A stretch of 64,000 nucleotides of DNA from Bremia lactucae (lineage: Eukaryota > Oomycota > Peronosporomycetes > Peronosporales > Peronosporaceae): NCBI RefSeq assembly GCF_004359215.1, contig NC_090619.1:5961005-6025004 (forward strand). The letters run 5' to 3'. Under the pieces are notes generated by a model. It made no database searches, was not told where the DNA came from, and saw nothing but the letters and a program-made list of their open reading frames with translations. Both the position numbers and the translations under genes were made by a program. Below are positions 55,705-64,000 of this stretch, in pieces (positions within the stretch are counted from its first letter, which is position 1; every line of letters starts with the position of its first letter).

Positions 55705-55866
55705 CAAATGGTTGCGTCGGGTAAACTTCGTATTGAGTTTTCCTCGGCAGCTCCCGAGGCTATTAAGGAACTCGGGATGGTCTGCGTGTCTATTAACCCG
55801 AAAGAGCGACCTTGCGCTTCTGAAGCGCTGTATAAACTTCACACCATCATAGCTCAAGGACTTTAA
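55705..55866 (+). pseudogene. Kinase C-terminal fragment (TKL type)
   Basis: 53 residues (Q-M-V-A-S-G-K-L-R-I-E-F-S-S; N-P-K-E-R-P-C-A-S-E-A-L-Y-K-L) align with the last lobe of the kinase at 33577 (M-V-A-L-G-K-I-R-A-Q-F-S-S; N-P-V-D-R-P-T-A-A-E-V-L-Y-K-I). It is a diverged paralogue whose upstream part is replaced by Gypsy sequence exactly at the single n. Confidence 0.75.
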
Positions 55867-56023
55867 ACTTACAGGCGTCTCATCCGTAAACACAATTTAC
55901 ATCGCGCGGTCGACTTAACTTATCTCGTTAAGTGCTCAATTTGTTCAATTTTTTGGCGCACTATCCCTAAAGCTATTCGACAGGACGAAGCATGTCACAT
56001 GCCCGTGAAAATGATAATGAAAC

Positions 56024-56555
56024 TTTAACGGGGTGTCCGTTACATAAATATTATAGGAAGGGCATCCCGTTACATAAATTTTATTTCCTATAAGAGGAAT
56101 AATAAATGTTTTTTCCTATGAGAGGAATTAAACAAAGAAATACAAAATCAGTATCTTTATTAATTTTGACTAAAAAGTTCCGACATTACCAAATTTGGTA
56201 ATATTGATGCAATAAGACATTAGTTCTATTATTTGGTTGATTTAACTTTAAATTAACCTCGCCAATCGTTATAAGACTGGTTCGCAAGTAGGCGCCATAC
56301 ATACTTTGCTTTTAATATAATATAGTCAGTAGTAGATAGAAGATTGTTACGTAGGAACTCGAACCAAAATTAGTTCTAAGGCTTTAAAATAGGAAAAAGT
56401 AAACTTCATTAATATAAGCTAAGAATACTTAGCTACCTGTAATCTTCCGCTGCACGTCGTGTACGTGAAGTAACCGAGCCACCCCACATTCACAGTAATT
56501 AATGTAGGTTGTCTAGTAAACTGTTAAAAGTACTAGCAAAGGGTGCCCCGTTACA
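56024..56555 (+). repeat. Family D 5' LTR (TT type)
   Basis: It starts TTTAACGGGGTGTCCGTTACAT, with a partial duplication of its own start at 56055-56085, and ends GTGCCCCGTTACA. The primer-binding site (TGGTAGCACTTCGTAG, from 56558) pairs with a tRNA 3' end reading TGCTACCA. Confidence 0.8.
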
Positions 56556-56606
56556 CCTGGTAGCACTTCGTAGTCCGTTCAACGGTCCACGCACGTTTCA
56601 TCCAAC

Positions 56607-57797
56607 ATGTCCATGTTCGATAAAAAAGAAAGGAGCTTTTCAGCCTCTCAAGAAGGCTATCACGCAACGCGTGGTAGGTTTACTCATTTGAGTGACCTTA
56701 AGTGGGGAGCGATAGAACGCGTGAGTTTGGTCGTAGGGGGGGCAGCCGTTAGCGCAATGTTCGTTATACAAAAAGACGAGCAACATGCGGCTATAACCGA
56801 GTTCATACAACATGAAATCGCCGGGGCCCAAGAAAAAGTAGCCTTGTTTCACCAGCAAGGCTCCTAACACAGGGGAAAAAACTTGTCGAGGCGAAGGAAA
56901 AGGTTGCTGAATCAGCAAGGCTCTTGTTGAGGTTACAACAGGTACAGGCCCCTCCCTGTACCTGGGATGACGCACACGCGTCGTCCCGAAACCGTAAAGA
57001 TTGACATCTCTAAGTATAGCGGAGTCGAATTAGACTCCTTCTTAAGATGGTTTGTCGAGTTGGACGATGCCATAAAGGCTCGTCACATCGTCGACGAGCG
57101 AATGCAAGTCGCATTTGCTCAACCAAATTTGGCATATCATGCCAAAACTAGGGCACTAGGCCTTAAGTTGCGCAACCCATATGTCTTTGGGTCGCTATAG
57201 GCTTTTGAAACCCGGCTCAAACAGACGTTTGAATCGCCTAGGGCTGCATTCAGAGCTCGATCAGAGCTTCTGAAAATCAAGCAAAGCAAGCGTGATGTTC
57301 ACGCTTATGCCCAGCACACACGACTCTTAGCGAGTTCTATCACGAATACCCCAGTATATGAACACACGTTAATTACGGTGTTCATGCAAGGTCTTACGGA
57401 TGGTCCCGTGAAGATTCACCTGTTCCGCTTGGATCTGGATACGCTTGAAGCAGCAATATCCGTTGCGGAACAGGAGGACTTTAGCTTGAGACAGGCTCAA
57501 GCAAGTTCGTCATCATATCGTCCACCAAGACGACACGAATTAGGAGGTCCAGAACACATGGACCTTTCCTATGTCGAAAGCGAGAAACCTCGCTTTCCGA
57601 ACAATAAGCGATCGCAGAAATGCCATCGCTGCCAAAAATTGGGACATTACGCTCATGAGTGTAGTGCCCCACGTCCAGCACCAAAAGGTACTGAACGTAA
57701 TTTTGGACCGCATGCCAAAAAGGGCAACGGTCGCGGATCCGACGTTGTTGCGAAATCGCAACAGCGAGGCGGACCGCCAAAAAATGGACGGGGTCAG
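56607..57797 (+). pseudogene. Gypsy gag (family D)
   Basis: 56607-56867: N-terminal part (E-G-Y-H-A-T-R-G-R-F-T-H-L-S-D-L-K). 56967-57200: middle. 57378-57800: core end (G-L-T-D-G-P-V-K-I-H-L-F-R-L) and CCHC knuckle (C-H-R-C-Q-K-L-G-H-Y-A-H-E-C). Two or three frame breaks and a stop at 57198. Confidence 0.88.
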
Positions 57798-57839
57798 TAG
57801 GGGCGCAACGCCCTACTGATCCAGCAACCTCAAGAGAAT

Positions 57840-59270
57840 TTGCAAATCTCTTGACAAAAGTTGCTCCAGACACACAATCATTATGTGTCTCTGCACCTGG
57901 TGATGAGGTATACCTCATCACCTTGAAGTTGAAAGTGACAAATGATTTGTCACTTAAAGCCCTAGTGGACTGCGGAGCGTCGAATAACTTTATTCGTCGC
58001 CAGTCACTAGAGGGTCGTAGGCTTAAATATGTTTAGCGCGACATTTCTCCAACGAGGATGACGGTGCGTCTAGCGACAGGCGCATCGATAACAGTGATGA
58101 AACGCGTAGTGAAATCTCACTACACGTTAAGAGATTTACAGTATGATGATGATGATGATTTCATCGTACTGAATTTGGATGACCTTAAACCACTCGATCA
58201 CCTATCCATCATTCAAATTTGATGTCATCCTAGGTTTACCTTGGCTCAGAAAAATCCGAGCATCTACTTTAATATTCTCTTTAAATAAACTTTTATTTAT
58301 ATCTAAAATAAAATATAAATATGAGCCAAGAATCAGCTGGTAGCATTGAGCCGTAAATATGACTGCCACCTTTTTCATCAGATGGCCATCTGATGAACGT
58401 CTTGGAGCGTCCACAAGTAAGTGGATGTACTTCAAGTGAGTGCAACGGTCTCACTTGTGGTACGGTCGTTGTTACAACTGCACAAGATCACAGTGTGATT
58501 ATTAATCACACTGTGGAGTCAGCTGCCGGCGGCTGTGCGAACAAACATGTAGCGCTGAAGGTCCACCACCCAAATAAGTCGAGTGGATTGAGACATGAAT
58601 GTACGCCTAGCGGGCGACATTCAAGGAAGATGCTGGTTCCTCAAAAGTGAAAACACGATGATCCTAGGTCGTGTGGAGAGTCGACCATAGAGGATCCGAC
58701 TGGGACAGCACAATCAAAAGTCAGAAGACGTTGATGGAATTAGTCCCCACGTACTTGAAGAGAAAGCTCCTCAAATAATTAATGCTTACTAGCCAAACTA
58801 ATTATTCCACATTAAACTGTTCATTGCTTCGTCAAGATAGTGAGTCTGACAGTAGATTAAATACGCGACGAGTGATGTGACAAGACTTCAGCATCCCGAA
58901 AGATTAATCCCTCGGCAGCCTGTGAAAAAGGGATTCGAGGAAGAAACAAGACGTTGAATGTCTTGGTTAATGATGGACAAGAGCCGGCGCTTATACCCTT
59001 GATCTGTATGCGCCTCCGAAGTTAACTTCCGAGATAACTCAATTATCAACCCTAGAACCTAAACTATTCTTGAGAGATCTGCATAGTGGTAGAATCAAAC
59101 AGATTTGCGTACTCGTCATAGAGAACGAATTCGTAATTGATATTCGGTCAGCGTTAATTTTTGCAGAGAGCGAACGCGATCTCAGCAGCTCATCGATGGA
59201 CGAAAGTGTCCTCGATGCGAAGACTCGGATTGAGAGATATACTGCTTAATCCTGGGAGTCACTTAAGACA
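57840..59270 (+). pseudogene. Gypsy protease and pre-RT linker
   Basis: 57930-58035 has the protease motif V-D-C-G-A-S-N-N-F-I (D-x-G-A type, Ser replaced by Cys). A short GAT run near 58146 encodes Asp repeats. The pre-RT linker (S-S-S-M-D-E-S-V-L-D) lies near 59200. Several stops. Confidence 0.75.
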
Positions 59271-61263
59271 AAATCTTTTTACAAGGATTTGATTTTATTT
59301 AGGGATGTCTTCCCTGAAACAGTTCCATGCGAGTTGCCTAAGGATAAAGTCACTCGACATGAGATCGAGCTTTAACCGGGCTCGAAGGACTGTGTCATGA
59401 AGCACTGGCCACTGCCTCGTGAACAAGTACTTGTAATCGATAAATTCTTTAGCGACGATTAATAGCGGGCCATGTACCCCATAGAGCTCTTCGACCTTCT
59501 ATGTGCGAAAGGCCCCACGAGGGTGGCGGATAGTGTACGCATTCAATAAATTGAATGCTGGAACGGTACCGGCTCAAACGCGGATACCTAGAAAAGACGT
59601 TATCACAGAAGGTATGTTAAGAGTACAATCGTTTCGCCTATGGATCGGATGGATTTCATCAGATCCTTATGCGTGAACGGGACATCGCGACACAGCAGTG
59701 AGCACTCCCAGTGGGATGCTCTGAAAAAGGCTTGTAATGTCGCAGGCCCTAGGTAACGCCCCTGCAATAGATGCGTAACGAATCTGTTGAGATCGGTGCG
59801 AGAACTTGCACCGAGTTATTTCGACAATGTCTGCATCCATAGCCGGGCCATGGACGGAAAGACGGACATGGAAGTTTATAAAACTCACGTTCGTCTGGTT
59901 CTTACACTTATGCGAAAGCATAAGTTATACGCAAATCTCAAGAAATGTATATTTGCTGCAAGCGAAATACCACTTCTGGGTGCATCGTCGGAAAACACGG
60001 CGTGCGCCCTGATCCCGAAAAGATCAAGGTACCGACTGGCCAGTTCCAGTCGATGTCAAGGGACTTAGAAAATTCCTTGGTTTAGCGGCGTACTTGCACA
60101 AGTACTCTCGCAATTATGCAGAGATGACAGTTCATCTCTCTCGTTTCTTGAAAAAGACGAGAAATGGTTATGGAACGCTGATTGTCAGCGTTCATTTGAA
60201 GGAATCAAGCAAAGCTTGATGCAATTGCCCATCTTGGCGATTGCAGGTCAAGACAGACCATTCCATGTGGTCTGTGACGCCAGCAATTTCGCAATCGGCT
60301 GCGCGTTAAGGCAACACGATACAGACGGCGCGGAGCGCGTCGTCTGTTACCAATCGCGTCAGCTGCAACCAGCTGAACGCAATACCCAGAGCATGACAAG
60401 AAACTTCTTGCCGTGAAATATACACTGGCTAAATTTAGGGTCTATCTCCCTCGGAGATAGACCGTTAATCGTAAATACGGACCATGCGTCATTACGCACG
60501 GCCGTAAAATGCCCACACCTCTCGCAAAGAATGGCGAGGTGGCTATCCTTCTTCGCAGAGTATTGTTTCTCCGTGGAATATAGACCAGGACGACTTAATG
60601 TCGTCGCTGATGCGTTATCACGCCGAGCCGATTTCGAGCCGGCTGCGCACTCCAACAGTGGAAAAAATCTCACTGTTGCAACACTCATTACGAATGTTCC
60701 GTCATCAACTTTGTTTGATAACATAAAGAAGGCCTCCGCAGAAAAAAAGGACCTTCTACGATTAATAGACCATCTGATGAATCCATCCGATAAATCTCTT
60801 AAAAATTTACCGGCTTTATATCGATCGTCATCCGATCAATACACAACACGCAACAGCTTATTGTATTACACATCCGTTGTCCTCGACACCCCACGTGTTG
60901 TCGTACCAACTCACAATAAATTGCGCTTGCGCATCATATATGATGTCGCGATGCACCAACAAGTGGGCATCATGACATGTGAAATTTATCTCACAGTAAG
61001 GCACGACTTTTACTGGCCCGCCAGTTTAAGTTCGTGCGCAAGTACATTTGTCCTTGCGAGGTATGTTAACGGGTGAAGTCAAGCCCTTCATTCCGTGCAC
61101 CTCTCCAACTTCTTCCATTTCCGGCAAAATGTGAACAGTCCGTATCGATCGACTTCGTCTTCGGACTTCCCAAAGACGATCACCAAAACAATGGAATTCT
61201 TGTTTTTGTAGACGGATTCAGCAAGATAGTACATCTTGTTGCAGTACCGAGTCGATTACGGCT
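59271..61263 (+). pseudogene. Gypsy RT, RNase H and integrase start (family D)
   Basis: 59275-59460: RT start (D-V-F-P-E-T-V-P-C-E-L-P). 59787-60068: palm with A-P-S-Y-F-D-N-V-C, Asn at the second catalytic Asp. 60060-60130: the G-L-A-A-Y-L-H-K-Y-S tether. 60216-60600: RNase H. 60531-61076: integrase zinc region. 61073 on: S-I-D-F-V-F-G-L-P core. From 60214 onward it is the same sequence as 46184-47233. Confidence 0.85.
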
Positions 61264-61363
61264 NNNNNNNNNNNNNNNNNNNNNNNNNNNNNNNNNNNNN
61301 NNNNNNNNNNNNNNNNNNNNNNNNNNNNNNNNNNNNNNNNNNNNNNNNNNNNNNNNNNNNNNN
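61264..61363. other. Assembly gap 3 (100 N)
   Basis: The left edge matches 47233; the right edge matches 30224. Confidence 0.99.
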
Positions 61364-61893
61364 AGTTCCCGTTAAGTACATTAGGTGTACTTAAGGGGAT
61401 AGTCAATTACTAAATAATAGTAATTAGACCCAACACTCGGGTGTGGCGCACATTTGTGACCAACCCTTGTGGATGTGATGCACATGGGTGCATTCACATT
61501 AGAAGAGATGACGCCCAGCGTCATCCGTGATGACGGCTAGCGTCATCCGTTACGCGAGGTATCTATAAAGATACGCTCGCAATACATATTAAATGATATC
61601 TATAGAGATAACATTTTAATTGGTAAAAATAGGTATTTGTATTTAATTCTATTAAATATAAATCAGTCTGAAAACTACTTCCTACTTGGTAAGTGCGCAC
61701 GAGGGACGGATTTTATTTTTACCGCTCCCGTGACGACACTTAACCAGAGTTCTTAGTGTGTTATGTGAGGTCGCTAACGCGCCCACCACAACTACCTCAC
61801 TGCACGCAAGAGAAGCAGGTTTAACCGCTTCCTCGCTGTGCTAGGTTGTGTGCCTAAGTAGAGCGTGGCCGCATTACGACGTGCCCGTCTACA
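61364..61893 (+). repeat. Family E LTR, partial, duplicate of 30224-30753
   Basis: Offset 31,140 from the first copy, with a handful of single-base differences. Its start is lost in the gap. Confidence 0.85.
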
Positions 61894-61898
61894 GTTGA

Positions 61899-64000
61899 TG
61901 TTGGACATTTTGTGAACGCTCAAACGTCTCGATTATATTAAGAAATAAACGACTCAGGTGAGACCTTTAAAGTGCTTCCACAAAGGAGTGGCTGATTACA
62001 CGTGTAAGTTTTCTAAAGACTAATATACTTTCCAATTAACTTCTTGAGTACAAGTTGTATCCTCTGCTATAATATATCTACAGGTTATGAGCCCATGTAC
62101 GGTAGGAGTGAACGATATTCTCAACGAAGACAACTACTCCGTATGGGAGGTTAACGCGCAAATGAAGCTCGCCAAGAAGGGGCTGTTGGAGCACATTGAC
62201 GCGACGGAGGCACCGTGTGAAGATGACACTAGCGCGTCTTTATGGAAAATCAACGATATGAAGGCCTTCGCAAACGTGTGTAAGATGATCAACCCAAGTC
62301 TACAGTCCATGTTTCGAAATGCAGAGACAACTGCAGAAGCGTGGGGTTTTTGAAGAGCTTCTTTCTTCGCAGAAGCATTCATAATCGGGTGCAGATGCGT
62401 CGACAATTGCACGAGTTTCAAGATGCAGAAGGGAGGAAGTGTAATGGATCACTTTCTCAATTTTGATGAGCTGTGTATGTCAATGCAAGCCGTCGGTGAC
62501 GAGGTCGCGCACGATGAGCGTCTCGTGATTCTGCTTGGAAGCTTGTCTGATGAATACGATCAGATCGTCAAGATTATCGAGAACACGAGGGACATTGATT
62601 TTTTCCAAACCAAGGAGATGCTTCGTCGTGAATACGAATGCATTGCTCGAAAGGAGAAGAGTGAAATCGCATTGAAAGCTACAAGAAATTTCAAGAGCAA
62701 GAGTTTCGGTCGAAGGAAACAAGAAACAAGTTTACTGGGACGTGTTTTATATGCGGCAGAAATGGACACAAGAAACAAGATTGCTGGAATAATCCAGACA
62801 AGAAGAAAAGCTCTGAGCAAGCGTTCACCGTGGGTGAACATAGCTCTGAAGGCTGGCTACTCGACAGTGGTGCGAGTAGTCATATGTGCCCATATTAAGA
62901 TGAGTTTGTGGAAATTAGATTGTTTAACAAGTCTGTTGGAATTTCGATTGCGAATGTAGAAACAGTTTTGGCTGCTGGAGTTAGGACAATTCGTGTCATG
63001 TTAAGGAATAAGAAACCAATACGTATTAAAGATGTGTTGTACGTTCCAGAGCTGGATCGCCGTCTCCTTTCAGTTCCTGCATTGTCTGCAAAAGGGTTGA
63101 ATGTCATTTTTCAGAACAGAATGTTTGAGATCAGGAATGGTCAAGAAGCGGTGAGTCAAGTGGCCCACAAGGGTAAATTGTTTGTGTTGGAGTGTGATAC
63201 ATTGCAATTTGCAAATGGGAGTGAAGAGGTTGGCGATGGAGCCAAATCTATGAGTTCAAGTGTATGGCACGCAAGACTAGGACACTTGCCATTGAAGGCA
63301 ATGAAAACCGTCGACAAGTGTGTTGGAGGATTTAAGATGCAAGATTCGCCTAATGTTGATGAAGATCAAGACGAAATATGCGAAGGGTGTGTGACAGGCA
63401 AGTCGTCAGTCAAGCCGTTTCCGAAGTCCAAGTACGGTGAAGTTAAGACTACTTCACTGCTCCAAGTTATTCTCAGCGACGTGGTGGGACCAATGGAGAC
63501 CAAGCCGCAAGGAGGAGCAAGATTCGTGGTGACATTTTTGGATGATTATTCACGCTATGTGGTCGCATACTTATTGCACAAAAGTCAAATGTGGTGGATA
63601 AGTTCATCGAGTACAAGTCGATGATGGAAAACCAGTTAAGTACCAAGATAAAGTGTATTCGCACCGACAATGGTGGCGAGTACATTAACAAGCGATTTGA
63701 AGAAGTATGTCGAAAAGCTGGAATATTGCACCAAGCTTCAGTACCATATTCGCCACATCAAAATGGAATGGCTGAAACCCTAAATCGAACACTGACAGAA
63801 CGAGCAAGATCGATGCTAAATTACATGCAAGTGGAAAAGAAACGGTGAGCTGAAGCGATGAATACTCCAGTATACGTGACTAATCGAGTCACGTGCGCCT
63901 CTCACCCAACCAAGACCCCATTTGAAGTGTGTTTTGGAACCAAGCCAGATCTGTTGCACATGCGAGTGTTTGGTGCAAAAGGTTACGCACACATCGCAAA
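61899..64000 (+). mobile_element. Copia 2, LTR to integrase, runs off the window
   Basis: LTR 61899-62082, primer-binding site GGTTATGAGCCC at 62083, then gag-pol to the window end. It is the same locus structure as 30759-31395. Confidence 0.85.
62087..64000 (+). pseudogene. Copia 2 gag-pol, broken, incomplete at window edge
   Basis: gag from 62087 (stop at 62353, then a shifted frame from 62423). A CCHC-like knuckle lies near 62740 in another frame. The protease motif L-L-D-S-G-A-S-S-H-M-C is near 62855-62890. 62908-63624 holds GAG-pre-integrase (W-H-A-R-L-G-H-L-P; C-E-G-C) and the integrase core (L-S-D-V-V-G-P-M). 63591-63848 continues it (R-T-D-N-G-G-E-Y; N-G-M-A-E-T-L-N-R-T-L). A TGA at 63846 is followed in frame by A-E-A-M-N-T-P-V-Y-V. 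At least five breaks; RT lies beyond 64000. Confidence 0.88.

Larger units (their letters stand above)
56024..61263 (+). mobile_element. Family D Gypsy, 5' LTR to integrase, cut by gap 3
   Basis: LTR 56024-56555, primer-binding site, gag, protease, RT, RNase H and integrase start. This is the best-preserved family D copy in the window, though broken in all frames. Confidence 0.88.

Noticed and set aside
58143..58160. GAT repeat as microsatellite or CRISPR-like array
   Set aside because: Only a few units, coding for Asp in the protease linker; no spacers.
1..64000. RXLR or Crinkler effector genes
   Set aside because: I looked for secreted frames with RxLR or LxLFLAK motifs near a signal peptide and found none.

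Overview
This window is eukaryotic nuclear DNA from an oomycete, most likely a Peronosporales species (Phytophthora or downy mildew type). The evidence is a tail-to-tail pair of FYVE/START-like proteins, a receptor-like TKL kinase with an oomycete-style initiator upstream, short introns (about 20-65 nt) with GTRCGT-type donors, and abundant chromodomain Gypsy and Copia retrotransposons. There are no operons, CRISPR arrays or bacterial features. Three gaps of exactly 100 N (31396-31495, 46084-46183, 61264-61363) show that this is a scaffold.

Layout. 1-5042: a minus-strand Copia element with both LTRs, joined through its left LTR to the start of another copy. 5043-6344: the 3' end of a Gypsy (here family A) with its LTR. 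6931-15812: a decayed chromodomain Gypsy (family D) with a GGTAC target-site duplication, its 3' LTR split by a Mutator-like transposon. 16239-22082: a scrambled Gypsy (family E) whose LTRs point inward, the right one split by a solo A LTR. 23080-28169: two convergent FYVE/START-like genes. 30189-31395: a Copia 2 start with a solo E LTR. 31496-32612: more A and E LTR remnants. 33577-43411 is the gene-rich island: a receptor-like TKL kinase, a TBL1-type LisH/WD40 co-repressor subunit (six exons deduced here), a RMD-like TPR protein (three exons deduced here) and a phospholipase D. 43777-64000 returns to nested Gypsy and Copia sequence, with small captured host fragments (an OTU protease piece and a kinase 3' end).

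For the LTR families I use my own labels. A begins TGTAACGGGGTGTATCGTTACA-like, D begins T(T/G)TAACGGGGTG...CCGTTACAT, and E begins TGTAACGGGCTAAAGTTGCCC-like. All three open with a short palindrome and end in TACA.

The best candidates for something undescribed are four. (1) An antisense acidic ORF lies between the chromodomain and the 3' LTR of family A; three diverged copies keep it, with differences biased to its third codon positions. (2) A tRNA-like A-box/B-box segment sits inside both LTRs of the first Copia. (3) Family D has LTRs starting TT rather than TG, and a Y-x-D-N reverse-transcriptase motif in both readable copies. (4) The contig between gaps 2 and 3 begins and ends with the same 1,050 bp, implying a 14,030-bp circle, a tandem unit or an assembly cycle. 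Most transposon genes are broken; the six host genes look intact.
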